From Dastarcus helophoroides (lineage: Eukaryota; Arthropoda; Insecta; Coleoptera; Bothrideridae), in assembly GCA_028583605.1 (NCBI GenBank), contig CM053333.1, forward strand, positions 10,679,638 through 10,743,637: a stretch of DNA of 64,000 bases, written 5' to 3'. Positions within the stretch are counted from its first letter, which is position 1, and the number at the start of each line of letters is the position of its first letter. This document shows positions 36,701 to 51,900 of the stretch, piece by piece. The notes beneath the pieces are model-generated. The model was not told where the DNA came from. It did not search any database and saw nothing but the letters and a program-made list of their open reading frames with translations. Position numbers and translations under genes: made by a program.

Positions 36701-36890
36701 ATGTCGACTTTTTGAAAAATTCTACGTTTTTTTTTTTAAATTTAGACAAATTGTTACTCTCATGTTTAATATTTATTGGTTTTTCTTTTAAATATGCATT
36801 ACATTTCGGTTAACCTATTTTCTTGTTAAAACTTAGGTTGAAACTATATTTCTACCCGAATATCAAAATTTTATTCTTAAATCCACGATA
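33701..36890 (+). repeat. Degenerate T-rich field
   Basis: TTTCAAAATTTCGACTTT variants without clear long-range order. It includes a local duplication of TTCCTTTACCTAAATTTTTA (34697 and 34795) and holds the element at 35222-35522. Confidence 0.75.
35222..35522. mobile_element. Inverted hammerhead-like mini-element, copy 2
   Basis: Left arm TTAAAATACAAATTTTGTCC...GGTTGCTCTAACGC, right arm GCGTTAGAGCAACC...GGGGACAAGATTTGTATTTC. The minus-strand core (about 35277-35325) reads CUGAAGA, U, GAUAGC/GCUGUC, GAAA and is well kept. The plus-strand core (CUGAAAA...GGAAC) is damaged. No clear target duplication was seen. Confidence 0.78.
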
Positions 36891-37361
36891 AGTGGCCCTT
36901 CAAGAAGGATAACCCTAACCTTGGAGCACTGCAATAGGAGACGGAAATAAAGTATAAATTTTAATTTTGACCTCGAAATTTCGCCTCTGGAAATTCAAGG
37001 AATGTAGTTCAAAAGGCGAGTTAAAATGTCGACGTTAATGCCAAGAAGAAACTTGAATTGTTTTAGAAATGGCGACACATTCTCGAAATAAGTTGAAATT
37101 TGGAACATATTGTACATCTACAGAGTTTAATTCGGACTTTCGAGATTACAGCCTCGTTTCTGAACTCTAAAGCAGATTTCGAGATTAAAATCGAAAATTC
37201 GATAAAACACTATGTAAGTTCACTTGAAATTTTAATTTTTTTCCAAAATTTGAATTCTAAAGCATATACCTCAAATTTAAAATTTGCTTTTTATTTCTTA
37301 ATTACTACAGCTTAATGTTGAAGTTTCGAGTTCAATGTCGAAATCCTTGGGATTTTGACTA

Positions 37362-37646
37362 CCTATTAATAAAACTCCGAACACTGACAGACTACGCGGT
37401 CAAATTGACAGGTTCAGAACCACGAAATTTTGCACAGGTGGTCGCCATGTAACGTAGGTGAGCACTAACAAAGTATTTTTCAAAATTCGTCCCTATGAGG
37501 ATTAAATACGCGATGGAATTGTATATGAAAGTTTGTAACTTTTGAAGTTAGAAACATCGAAATTCGGCTTATGTCTACGTATACGGTTGTATCAGCGTTT
37601 TTAGAAATTCGCCTTCTAACATGAGGAACTAAATAACTTTATGTGT
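37362..37646 (+). mobile_element. Possible Helitron-like fragment
   Basis: Starts CCTATTAATAAAACTCCGAA, similar in style to the 5' end at 10086. It continues with GAACCACGAAATTTTGCACA and CGGCTTATGTCTACGTATAC, not like the surrounding low-complexity DNA. The 3' CTAG end was not found. Confidence 0.35.
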
Positions 37647-39042
37647 ATAGAAAGTGCGCCAGTTTAAATTAGAAAGCTAGAAGTTCGCTTCAGAAGAGCT
37701 TGTATTAAAAAATACGTTTGCTCGATTTAGTAAGAAAAGAGTCTGATCAACTTCAAAATGCGTATAGAAACTAACAGGAAAGAGATTCAGAAATATTTAT
37801 CTAAAATACCCGTAAAGAACATCAAGGCGTGGCGAGAGAACATTTGAGAAATGTCGTATGGTTTCTGAAATATATCCGCACACGTCTAGTTTATGATACT
37901 TTTATTTTTATCCATTCGATATTACCAGTTAAAAAACTGGAAGTTTCAATTGCTAAAATCAGCAGCAAACGATAGACATAAAAATATTTACTTTATATCT
38001 TACCTTACGCAAGGTTTCCTATGATAAAAACAATGCATTTGTAATACATGTGTAAACACAAGGAAACAATTTTGTTTACACTTCACAATGGCAAAAACTT
38101 ACCCGGATTCAAGACATACGAGTTCGAGATATTTTAGCAGCAAAAAATTTGGGCCAAGCAGCTATAATCCAAATTTTTGCATCACTGGTTAGGGCAAACT
38201 TCAAAAAATTAATTTGTTGAAATAATCTTGTTTTAATTCAAATTAGCTCATACTAGTTAATGTTGTAAAGTTGCTTGTAAGTTACCTGCGATATCATTCC
38301 AAATTAAATTGATTAGGTTTTGTAAATGAAAGACTATAGATTTTGAAAAATTTATTGATATCTGACAATTATATTTGGCAGATACAACAGAAAACAAATA
38401 GAGCTGATAGCAGTTATTTTTAATACATATTCATACATTTATATATAGCACATCCAAAGTGAGTGTTCGACGGTAAACAAGGGGGAAGGCAGATAATGGC
38501 CCATGCAGCTGTGTGCAAAATAATTTGGTGTACTAAAGGAATAGGCTTTTTCTTTAATTTATAGAGAGGTATAGGTATGACTTTCTCGGAGACTTTTCAA
38601 CAATGGACGAAATGCAAAATAAAAAAATGTAAAAGAGAAACTAAAACAGTGTTATTAAATAATAATTTTTAATAGTTAACAAGTTAGAACTTAAAAAATA
38701 TTGAAATTTCAAATAAATTACAAGGACGATGATGGAACATATAAAAAATGAAGAAAACTGAAAAAAAACCAAAATCACACAACATTCAGCAAAAATTACA
38801 ATTTTTATAGTATAATAATAAAACTAAAATTGGAATCAATGTTTACGCTGGTTGTGTGAAAATGTGAAATATAATTTTAACGATTTTACATTATCTTCTA
38901 AAAACATGTTAAATATCAAATGTTTCATCGGGGTGAAACGTACTTAAACTGTCAATGAAACTTCACAACCAAGTTCCACGAATACGTTAACTTACATGAA
39001 ATTTCATTTTTAACGAATAATTTTAAAAACGGACGCCACACT
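37647..39042. other. Downstream region and 3' UTR of 14-3-3 zeta
   Basis: No separate gene seen. The 14-3-3 message must end here. The nearest canonical AATAAA on the minus strand that I see is at 38351-38356, which would give a 3' UTR of about 690 bases. Confidence 0.4.
38351..38356 (-). promoter_or_regulatory. Candidate poly(A) signal of 14-3-3 zeta
   Basis: AATAAA on the minus strand in AT-rich DNA. It is chosen only because it is the first canonical signal past the stop at 39043. Confidence 0.35.
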
Positions 39043-41209
<2,167 letters not shown>

Positions 41210-42474
41210 ATTGCTCTAATTCTAATCTGGAGAAGAGAAAACAATCACAAGACGGAAGGCGCCAACAATAATGCGTAATGTAATAAGGAGATTTCCCCAA
41301 CATTTTATTTTTAATATTTTTTCCGATTCTCTTATAAATCATTAAATAAAGCGGATGTTTATACTAATACGCTATTTATTTATTCATCATTGTATGATCC
41401 TTATCACCGAAAACGTTCCGTTTACGCATTTTGTTCAACAAAAAATTCCTTAATTTTCCGAGAATTAATACTCTTGTTTTTTTTTCTTTGATGGGAAGGT
41501 ATCAATTCAATAACTATGTAGCAGTTACCAATTTGTTTTATTATTGCTCGTTTTTCATTATTATTCAGAGAAACAATAATAATTGTGCATCATAACCTTC
41601 GACCAGTTATCATCCAGAAGACTAGTTGTCTCGCAAAAGACAAAGTACCTCCAAATTGGTTCCCATGAAGAATATCAGTTCAGAAGGGCTAGATGATTTT
41701 TAGAAGACCAAGTGACCTAGCAGCTTTTAATTTTGCTATTCGGAGGGGGGAGCTTCAACGCAAACAGATTCGCTGAACTTGGAAAGCAGTTAAAGATCCA
41801 AAAACAACAGCAGCTGGCACTACAAAGAGGCTAATTCGTTCGGAAGTTTTCATTGCAAAAAACTGCCCAAGCTTGGGAGCAAAATAATTAATAAGCAAGA
41901 AAAAAACAACAAAAACGAACAAATGGAAAACTAACATTAAAAGAGCATTAGGACAGAAAGGAAGAAAACAAATTAACCCTTATCCAATTTTCTTACCCTT
42001 AGAAGTAGTCTACGACAAGGAACAAGAAAAAATTGGCTCCCTTGTACAATTTTCTTGCTCTGGGAAATTCAATTACAACGATCGGAATCGAATTTGGGAA
42101 GAAACGAATGGCTGAGAGCCTAAACAATCAAAAACAAGAAAATGGCTCTCAAATTAGACGCTTGGATTTTTCTTTAAGAGAAAGTTCGTTCTCAAACATT
42201 GTCTCCCAAGAAGCGACTTGCTACAAACAGAAGACTAGCTCAAATCTTAGAAAACGGAGTTGCAACATAGAGGAAGCTAATTCCACTAAAACCAGTTACA
42301 TTTTAGCGGAAGTTAGTAGGACTGGATTAAAAAAAAGCAGTTCATCCAAATTTTGGAAGAATCAATTCCAGCCTAGAAGAAACCAGATACACCCTAAGAG
42401 AAACCAGATGCACCTTAACATGAAACCAGATATTGGTGAATCTGAATTCTTCCAAGATGCATCTGGTTGCTCCT

Positions 42475-43660
42475 AAGATGCGCCTGGTTTCTTTTAAAGT
42501 ACCAAGTGTTTTTTTAGTCAGTTGAATTTTAGGAAAAATTTTTCACTAAATTTTAGAAGAACCAACAGAATTTTAGCAGCACCTTAGAAGAAATCAGATG
42601 GATAAAAAAAAAACCAAATGGTTTTTGGGAAAAACAACTTTTCACAAAATTTTAGAACCAATATAAATTTAGAAGAAACCAGTTGCGCCCTTAGAAGAAA
42701 CCATTTGCACCCTTAGAAGAAACCATTTGCACCCTTAGAAGAAACCACATGCACCCTAGAAGAAATCAGATGCACCAAGTCAACTAGATTTTAGGAAGAA
42801 AAAAAAAGATGCATCTCGTTGCTTCTAAAATGCGCCTGGTTGCTTCGAAAGTACCAAGTGATTTTTTGTCAGTTGAATTTTAGGAAAAAATTTCTCACCA
42901 AATTTCAGAAGAACCAATAGTTTAGCAGCACCTTGGAAGAAATGAAATATACAAAGTCATTTGGATTTTAGGAAACACAACTTTTCACAACATTTTAGAA
43001 CCAATAGAAATTTAGAAGAAACCAGTTGCACCCTTAAAAGGAACCAATTGCACCCTTAGAAGAAACCAGCAGCAACAAGTCAACTAGATTTTAGGAAAAA
43101 AAAAAGGTGCATCTTGTTGCTTCTAAGATGCGTCTGGTTTCTTCTAAAGTAGCAAGTGATTTTTTATCAGTTAAATTTTAGGAAAAAATTTCTCACTAAA
43201 TTTTAGAAGAACCAATAGAAGTTTAGCAGCACCTTAGAAGAAATCAGATGCACCAAGTTTAGTGGAACGGACTGGTCCTTGATTATCTTCAAAAATTGAA
43301 ATACAGAACTTGTCTTCTGAAACCAAGAAAGATTAAAAAACACAACAAAGGTTGCTCTATCGCGTTTCGACAGCCTAGTTGTCAATATGTATGGATCAGT
43401 TTCTCCCTGAAGATGACAGCTTGGCTGCCGAAACGCGTTAGAGCAACCTTTGTTGTGTTTTTTAATCTTTCTTGGTTTCAGGGGAAAAGTTCTGTATTTC
43501 AAGCACCAAGTTTAGAAAAAAAAAAAACTTTTCACAAAATTTTAGAACCAATAGAAATTTAGAAGAAACCAGTTGCACCCTCAGAAGAAACCAAATGCAC
43601 CATCGGAAGAATCACATGCACCAAGTCAACTAGATTTTAGCAAAAAAATTTTTCGCTAAA
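42475..43660 (+). repeat. Diverged tandem repeat of about 300-350 bp
   Basis: ATGCGCCTGGTTTCTT or a near copy recurs near 42475, 42829 and 43124. Each is followed by ACCAAGTG, TCAGTTGAATTTTAGGAAAA, a TTAGCAGCACCTT box and runs of AGAAGAAACCA.TGCACCC. The third unit is split by the element at 43263-43502. Confidence 0.8.
43263..43502 (-). mobile_element. Inverted hammerhead-like mini-element, copy 3
   Basis: 240 bp with an exact 13-bp target duplication GCACCAAGTTTAG (43250-43262 and 43503-43515). Oriented opposite to copy 1: TTGAAATACAGAAC is at its right end read on the minus strand, and GAACGGACTGGTCCTTG is at its left. Arms carry GGTTGCTCTATCGCG and CGCGTTAGAGCAACC. The plus-strand core at 43407 has CUGAAGA and GAAAC but a mismatched stem II and a weak stem I. 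Confidence 0.85.
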
Positions 43661-46324
43661 TTTTAGAACCAATATGTTACATTTAAATTATTCCAATTTA
43701 GTAGACATTGACATAGTAAAAAGTACAACATAATTTGGTCAAAACAAAAGTAAATTAAATGCCAAACGACCCCACACAAATTTAGTGAATCTACCATTTA
43801 AACGACTCAAAATCGAAAGCAAAATAGGATTCGAAATCGAAAGCAGAATCTATGAACCGAAATGAAAAGCGAAGTCTATGACCCCTAAAAATGAGTCTAT
43901 CGTTTGAAACCGTACAATGTCAATTTTTTGACGAAAATGTCAAGTTTCTTATAAAAATGACAAAACTCACGTCACAACGCCAAACGTACCATCAAAATTC
44001 CCAAATTTACATCATAATGTCCCAAGTTCAAGCCAAATGTCCAAGGTGATGCGAAATCGAAAACAAATCTATGACTTCAAATCGAAGTCTATGATTTGAT
44101 ACAAAATGTAATCAATCGAAATCGAAATTTCGTAAGACGAGAATATTGGTGAGGCTCCAGCCCCATTAAACAAAGACATATCAAGGTAGTTATACTATGT
44201 ATTTGGGGGTATTTAATCAGTATTTAAACAAAATATGAAGATATTTCCTATTTATTTGTTGCCAAAATCAATATTTTTAAACAAGTTTCGAATTTTATCG
44301 GCTGTATCAACATACGTTGCAATGAGGAAAGCTATATTATCTAAAATATTGTAAGCTGCGATGGAACATTTGATAATGGCACTCGACTAATTTTGATCAA
44401 AAAATGTGATAAAATAACGGAAAAATTTGTAGACTTGACAACAACGCATTACGTTATTAAACTATTAATATGCGATAATTGGCGTCGCTGTAACCGCTAA
44501 TTGCCGCTTTTTTTAACATGTTGGTACTATAGCAGTAGGAACCAACCAATTAATTTTTTACAACAAATGTTTAATTCCTCACAAATTTAAACAGACATGG
44601 CCCAAATAAATACATCAAGTTTTTACAGAACAAGTTTTTTGAAGTTCGCAATCTAGTAAGAGTTTCTCAGATACAATTTTCAATTTAAATCACGTTTGAC
44701 TATTTCACCATGAATTAACCATATACCAAATTAACACTAAAATTACGTACTAAAACCGGCTCTACGATTAACGACGTGAAACACACCCTAACTACTTATA
44801 GAAAATGACCTAAAAAGCTACAAACACGTGATAGCTTTCGCACATTTTTCCGTCTGCCCATTTTAACCACACCAGATTAGTTCACCATACCTATTGTGAA
44901 ATTGTGGAAAATTTCGATCTAACGCGGCGGCGTTTTTCCGGTAAAACTGAACGTTTTTAATGGCTTTGATTTCCCTCGACGTCTAAAAATAGATTTCGAT
45001 GTACCTTAACGCGAAACGGGAGGAAATTTCCACCCCTTGTGCGGATAAATGAGAAAACCGGGCGATGGATGTGCAGAATTAGAAACAGACACACTACCGG
45101 TCTCTATACACTTTTAACAATATGGCGTCAGCCACACCTTTCCAACTAATGCGTAGTTGCGAATGAAATATTCAAATAAATAACGATTCACAAGCGGGCG
45201 GCTTTATACTTGAAAAATAACGTTTCAAAAAGCACGCTACTACAACGAGACTAGTTATCGCTAAGGTGTTAAGTCTTCAAGTGTCATTGGTCATCGCCCG
45301 AATGATGCATTTTCGAGGAATTTTAATTATTCACAGTTTGCGTCATCTGCACGAGACAAATTCGTACACGGCACACATGATCCCTAAATTTTTAAACAAT
45401 TACCCTGGAAACGATTAAAAACAAAAGATAATCGAATCTTGTAACGTAAATCCATGTAAAAAATTGTTGAAGGTCAGGCAACCGCGGCGATATTCCTCGT
45501 ATAACGAATCAAATTTCCCCGCAATATTTTATAAGTCACTAGTACATTGAAAAATCAAAGTGCGATTAATAAAATGATACACAACTTACAATTTAATTCA
45601 AATAATTTAATAAGCTGGCCCACGCCGTTAAAGCACACTTAACATGAACGAGCAAACGACTAGATCACGACTACTACGGCGGCCGATCGATCAGAATGAG
45701 AGGTCCACAAACGATAAAGCACAGTCAACGTAATGGCGGCTTTCTGAATGTACAGAAACCGAGTTAGTAACAGATTAAAAACGCGGACCGTTTCCTCTAT
45801 ACTAAATTAAAGACGATTAGGAATAATTTCAGTTAGTACTTACATATAAATAGACCTTATAACAAAGTAATTATCCAAAAATGTGGATTCGCTCGGAACA
45901 ACTCACCAGCGTCAAACTACCTTAAAAACGAGATGGACTAATAAGATGGATCTTTTCTTTTCGACAAACAAGGACAACTAGTCCACTACCAACCACACCT
46001 AACGAAAATTTGAATCCCCCAAGTGTTTTCTAACGATTAAAATGCGAAGTTTACAAATATTACTCATTAGTTAACTTTAATTTACTAGTCAGCGAATAAC
46101 TCAAATATTTTATTGGCGCACATTACTCACTATTTGGAAAATTCGTTAAATTTCGGCCTCCCTACTTTCCACTCTATGCTTACGTTACATAAAGCTTTGG
46201 CGCGCTTTATCCGTATTGCTTGAAAACCAGTTTGTTTGACGTTATTCGATTAGAAAACTTAAATATCGGGTGAAATAGAACTTTGTTTTTAAATTTTAAC
46301 GAAAAATTTGTAACGGGTGGGTGA

Positions 46325-46400
46325 CGTTTCACGTGAATCAAGGTTCACAGCGAAAAGGTTGGGCAGTTGCAGGATCTCGTCCGGATGACGTCAGATTAGG
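46325..46400 (-). promoter_or_regulatory. Promoter-like block, probably for 14-3-3 zeta
   Basis: An island of balanced base composition with a CACGTG E-box (46330-46335), a full cAMP-response palindrome TGACGTCA (46386-46393) and GCGTCATTGG just beyond it (46400-46409). Motif presence is seen; assignment to the leftward 14-3-3 gene is inferred from position. Confidence 0.4.
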
Positions 46401-46555
46401 CGTCATTGGAATACAGTCGTTGTTATTTTCATGAGTACAATATTGGGCTTTGATCCAATCGAAAACCTTATTAGGATATTTGAAAATATCTATATTATTA
46501 AAAATCAAAATTTTGAACGAAGAAACATGAAATTTATAAAAAAATTGCGAATTTA

Positions 46556-47010
46556 AATTCGATATTTTTGAAAAAAATCAACTAATAGCTTATTGAAGCC
46601 GATTTTTACCGTTTTTCCTTTAGCCTTTTCATCCCTTGCTGCTTTTCGTATTTCTCGTTGTATTTTTCTTTCTTCCTTCGTCATATCGTCGTTTATATAC
46701 ACCATTTCTTCTTTGTACTTTTTCAGCTTATTTTTGTTCTTCATTATTTCTATTTTTTCTCCCGTTTTGTTTAATTCCAAGGGGCAGGTCTTATCGCCAA
46801 GTTTTATCGCATTTTTTACTGCTACTTTCACATCTAGGTATCTCTTTAGAAAACTACATATTTTATTTCAAAAAGTTTGGGTCACTAACCTCTACCTTCG
46901 GCCCCTGCACTATGTTCTTTTTTTTTTCTCTTTTTCAATGATGTCTAACTTATTTTGGATATCTTTAATTTTTCTCTTCAATTCTTCATTTTATTTTTCA
47001 ATCTTAAATT
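46556..47010 (-). pseudogene. LINE ORF1-like relic
   Basis: The minus strand gives NEELKRKIKDIQNKLDIIEK, then a broken stretch, then VKVAVKNAIKLGDKTCPLEL and DDMTKEERKIQREIRKAARD, ending GKTVKIGFNKLLVD. A coiled-coil part followed by YINDDMTKEER.IQ..IRK.AR...GK.VK.G is the pattern of ORF1/N-terminal proteins of insect LINEs. In-frame stops lie near 46855-46910. Confidence 0.65.
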
Positions 47011-47109
47011 TGCATTAAAACTTTCGAGCTCATAAATTTCAATGAAATCGAAATTTTGAGGGAAAAGGTCAAATTTGGAGAAAAATTGGACATTTATAGA
47101 AACGAATTC

Positions 47110-47786
47110 AAATTTTAACTTAAAATTTTGTGTAAAAATAGACAGCTCAAAAAATTATTATATTTATTCAAGTTAAACTTGGAATTTTAACAAAAACTCT
47201 AATATTCAATTTTTTACCATAAACTTGGCTTTTGGGAAAAAATTTTGACTTAATAACTTTAATCGCAGAGTGTGTTTGCTCGAAACTTGATTGTTTTTGA
47301 GTATTCTACTAATTTTGAACTTCATCAGTTAAAATTAACTTTTCTCTCTCAAAATTGCGCCCATTGTTCTTAACATTTTAATTTAAACGGGTTAATTTAA
47401 TAAAAATTTCAAATTTATATTCAACGGTTTCAAAAGGCCCAACATTTATGGAAAATGATAATTCTCAACATTTCTACTTCAATTTTGAAATGTTCAATTT
47501 TAAATTATGATTAAGACTGAAAGCTTTGTACAAATTTGTCCACCGATTCCCTTTTATTTTTCAAACTTGTACTTTTTATTTACAATTCCAAATTTAAACT
47601 TGTTTTGGTTTCGAAATGTTAAATCATTTTTCTCCAAATTTACGCTTTGAATTTTAAACTTTCTTCAAAATTTAGGCGTTTATAAAGCCAAAACAAAATA
47701 TGCTGATTTAGAAGCTATTAATTATGTTATTTAACAAAACTGCTCTTATTCAAATGTTTGTGAAACAAAACAATTTGATAAATTTA
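47110..47786. repeat. Dispersed direct repeat, copy A (about 680 bp)
   Basis: Matches 50070-50765 along its whole length with an offset of about 2.97 kb. Landmarks are GCAGAGTGTGTTTGCTCGAA (47265 and 50236) and CAAAACAATTTGATAAATTT at the end. No coding content. Confidence 0.88.
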
Positions 47787-48410
47787 CAAATAATGGTGAT
47801 TAGTGTAGCTTTGGCAGCTGCAATACTCCAAGGTGGCCAAAAAGAGAAAGAATTGGTAATAATTTTAAGTTTATTTAAAGAAAACACTGCATGCAAATAA
47901 AAGTAAACAGCTACAAAAAGTTTAATGTTCTTATAATTAAAGTAATTATAAAATTGGGATCACTTAATAATTAAAATTACATAATATTCACAACTTTAAT
48001 CACAAGGTTTGCAGACATTTCAGCTTAAAAGTAATTGTAAAATATCAAATCTTTATTAGTGAAATGTCTCTAGAATTTTTTTCATCACAGTGTAAAATAG
48101 CAGCTTAAGAAATACTTCAATATTTATTTCTCCACTGAAGCATAAAAAATAGTGACATTGCAGAACGTAGTTCACTTGTGATAAAGCAATGAAATAAAAA
48201 CAGAAAGCGTTTCCAGAAAAAATTACTTAAAAGAGTGAAACTCTTTTGTAAATATTTGAAATTCAACGTTATTGTAAAAATATGTAATTCTGTGGTTAAA
48301 GAATAAAAGTGCTAAGTCATAATTTATATATTTAATATATTGCCAACAGAAAAATTGCTCGTTCTTTAATAAATAATAAAAACTTGAGAATGCATGTATG
48401 TAAAATTCCT

Positions 48411-48416
48411 TTTATT
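48411..48416 (-). promoter_or_regulatory. Candidate poly(A) signal of the PRA1-family gene
   Basis: AATAAA on the minus strand, about 510 bases past the stop at 48926-48928. AT-rich context makes this only a candidate. Confidence 0.35.
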
Positions 48417-48925
48417 TCATAGACAGAGCACTTAAAATGCTTCATCCCTCCAGAATTGTGAAGTGAATTATGCAACAGTGGCATTTTCTCAAATACTTGA
48501 CCTAAACAATTTTACCCTGAAACCACAGAATTATTTTAAAATATATGTAATAAAACTTCTACATTTTCAGAACGAATTAATTTCTAAAATAAAATGTGAT
48601 AAGCACAAAAACACTATTGGATACAATCTCAAAGTCATTCAAATCCTCCATAAAAATAAATTTCACAATATAAAATAAAATCTCTTACAAGATATAATTT
48701 TATGGCCGAATGTAATCTCTAATTCATCACATTTAAGTTTCATATGTATCACTACATAAATTACTAATTGTGCTATAATGCAATACTGGGCCTATATGCA
48801 AGCTTGCGCGTGCGTAAAACTTTGGTTGATGCGACCTAGCCTATTATTAAATATGAAAGAGTTCTTGGATTTTGATGAGCACAAAGAATACGCATTTTAA
48901 TACTGTATCAGATGGTGACAAGTTC

Positions 48926-51900
48926 TCAGAATCCATCGCTTTCAAGCCCGAGTTCCTCAAGAAAAATCCCCATGGGGCTCCTGAGGAGCCCCAAGCTTTC
49001 CGTCTTGTTGACCAACTTGTTCTTCAGATTCCTCAGACGAAGAGAAGCGTGAATGAAGATAACTGGAACAAATTTATCCATGATAGATAATTGTCAAATA
49101 TAAAATGTCTTTCAAACTTCCACAACTTTTGACAAGTGGTAATATATCAAGTAGTGTTCAAAAAGTTTTCCCATCAGTGTTGCTAGGTGAAAATAAAAAA
49201 ATTATCGTACAATATCCTCTTTGCTTTTCGTGCGCCGGCATAGGCATTTTGACGACTAAAAATAAAAGTTTGCGCGACGGCTCAACTTATTGGATGACTA
49301 AAAAAAAGCTTTTCAATACTTCGATCGAGAAACATTTTTGTAGAAATTCAAATTTTTAAATTAAAGCATAAATTGTGTTTTGTGCTGTTTTTTGCTTTAA
49401 TTTCAAAATTTGAATTTCTACAAAACTGTTTCCAAATCGAAATTGAAGAGCTTTTTTTTTAGTCATCCAATACGTTGAGCCGTCGCGCGAACTTTTTTTT
49501 TAGTTTTTACTCATCAAAAAGTGTAATGGTTTCGCCACTTATTTTTTATTTTTAGTCGTCAAAATGCCTAAGCCGGCACACGAAAAACAAAAAAGATATT
49601 GTACGACAATTTTTTTATTTTCACTTTTTAGTCATCAAAACTTGTGGCGGTGTCTACACTTTTTTTTTGAAAATTCTTTTTTAGATTTTAAGCTCGAAAA
49701 TTATTGCTTTTAACTTTTTTAAAAACTTTTTAGTGTAAACTTGAAAAATACACATTTTTAAAACGCCAGATTTAAAATCAAAATTAAGTTAAATCTGGTT
49801 CAAAATTTTAACAATTCTAGAAATTTTAAAAGTGAGCTTCTTCAAAAAAAATTAAAATTAGTAGAAACAGGCGAATATTTCAAAAAATTGAAATTACAAA
49901 AGCCCAAAGTTTCAATAAAAAGGTCAACAAAAAAAAACGCAAAAAAGTCCAAGTTTTCATAAAAAGTCGAGATTTTAAAAATAGGTAGACATTTTGAAAA
50001 AAGTGAAAAGTCAGAACTTTGGGAAAACATCGAAATTTCAGCTTGGAATTTTGACAAAAACTCTAATTCGAATTTTAACTCAAAATTTTGTTTAAAAATA
50101 GACAGCTCGAAAGATATCAAAAAATTATTATATTTGTCCAAGTTGAGCTTGGAATTTTGACAAAACCTCTAATATTCAATTTTGTGCCATAAACTTAGCT
50201 TTTGGGAAAAAAAGTTCGAGTTAATAATGTTAATTGCAGAGTGTGTTTGCTCGAAACTTGATTGTTGTTGAGTTTTTTACTAATTTTGAACTTCATCAGT
50301 TAAAATTCACTTTTCTCTCTCAAAAGTGCGCTCATTTTTCTTGACATTTTAATTTAAAAGGGTTAATTTAATATCAATTTCAAATTTATATACAACAGTT
50401 CCAAAAGGCTCAATATTTATGGAAAATGATAATTCTCAACATTTCTACTTTAATTTTGAAATGTTCGATTTTAAATTATGATTAAGACTGAAAGTTTTGT
50501 GCGAATTTGTCCACCGATTCCCTTTTATTTTTCAAACTTGTGCTTTTTATTTACAATTCCAAATTTAAACTTGTTTTAGTTTCGAAATGTTAAATCATTT
50601 TTCTCCAAATTTACGCTTTGAATTTTAAATTTAAACTTTCTTCGAAATTTAAGCATTTTTAAAGCCAAAACAAAATATGCGGGTTTAGAAGCTATTAATT
50701 ATGTTACTTAACAAAACTGCTCTTATTCAAATGTTTGTAAAACAAAACAATTTGATAAATTTACCTCAACATTTCAACAACAAAAAAACGCAAAAAAGTC
50801 CAAGTTTTCATAAAAAGTCGAGATTCTGAAAATAGGAAGACATTTTGAAAAAAGTGAAAAGTCAGAATTTTGGGAAAACAATAATATTTGATGATAAAAG
50901 GTCAAAGTTTTGAAAAATAAGGAAAATTCTGAGAAAAAAAATTTCAAAGGCCAAGATTTTGACAAATCTAATATTTCAAATAATTAAATATACGGATTTT
51001 TCAATTTTTTCAATAAATTTACTAAACTTCGACAAAAATTTTAAATTGTTCAAAAAAAGTCGACATTTCCAAATAAAATCAAAACTTCGAGAAATAATTA
51101 AAAGTTTGAACAAAGGTGGATATTTTTTTAATAAGTGGTTATTTTAAAAAAAGTAGAGGTTAAAAGAAATCAAAATTTCGAAAAATGTCAAAACTTTGAA
51201 AAAAAACTTTTGTGTCAAAATTTTCAAAAAATGCAAATTTAAAAAATGAAAGACTCGAAATTCGAAATTTCCAAAATATAAAGTCGAAAAATTTAAGAAA
51301 CTCAAGATTTTTAATAAAAATTAAAATCAGATTTTTCAAAAAATCATTTTCCAGAGAGTCAAATTTTTAAATGTCAAAATTTTGCCAAATTCGAAACAGC
51401 AGAAATTTCAAGGCAGTTTGTGTCAAAATTTTCGAAAAATTCCAAAAAAATTAAATTCTTAAAGAGGAGCACTTCTGAACGGGTTGAAATTCGCAAAAAA
51501 GTTAAAATTTGGAAAAAATGCAAATTTAAAAAAATGAAAGACTGGAAATTCGAAAATTTCAAAATATAAAGTCGAAAAATTTAAGAAAGTCGAGATTTTT
51601 AATAAAAATTAAAATCACATTTTTCAAAAAAACGTCATTTTCAGAAAGACAAATTTTTGGATGTCAAAATTTTGCCAAATTCGAAAAAGCAGATATTTCA
51701 AGGCAGTAAATGTTTTCAAAAATTGAAACGTGCAAAAAATGTCAAAATGAATTGAAATGTTTTTAAAAAATCGAATTTAAAAACGAAATGTTTTTAAAAA
51801 TTCGAATTTAAAAACAATTAGATTTGCAACAAAGTGGAAATTTCGAGTCAAAATTTTAAAAGAGATAAATTTTCAATCACAAAATGTCAATTTTGACAAA

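Larger units (their letters stand above)
41210..46324 (-). other. Probable 5' UTR intron(s) of 14-3-3 zeta; repeats, no other gene
   Basis: Acceptor TCTCCAG lies next to 41226. Possible leader donors on the minus strand include CTG before GTGAGT at 45901-45906; others exist near 45584 and 45837, so the leader exon is not fixed. Contents are a diverged tandem repeat (42330-43660), a short hammerhead-like element (43263-43502), TCGAAATC-rich DNA (43780-44120) and AT-rich intron-like sequence. The 60- and 147-codon frames near 41755 and 42033 have no recognisable similarity. Confidence 0.5.

Noticed and set aside
42033..42476. 147-codon plus-strand frame
   Set aside because: Its second half is the AGAAGAAACCAGATGCACC-type repeat, and no similarity to any protein family was recognised.
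46593..47018. F/S-rich 141-codon plus-strand frame with apparent membrane segments
   Set aside because: Antisense of a lysine/glutamate-rich LINE ORF1 relic, which creates false hydrophobic stretches.
48872..49090. 72-codon plus-strand frame (MMSTKNTHFNTVSDG...)
   Set aside because: It is the antisense shadow of the last exon of the PRA1-family gene, whose minus-strand reading matches the family tail and splice phase.
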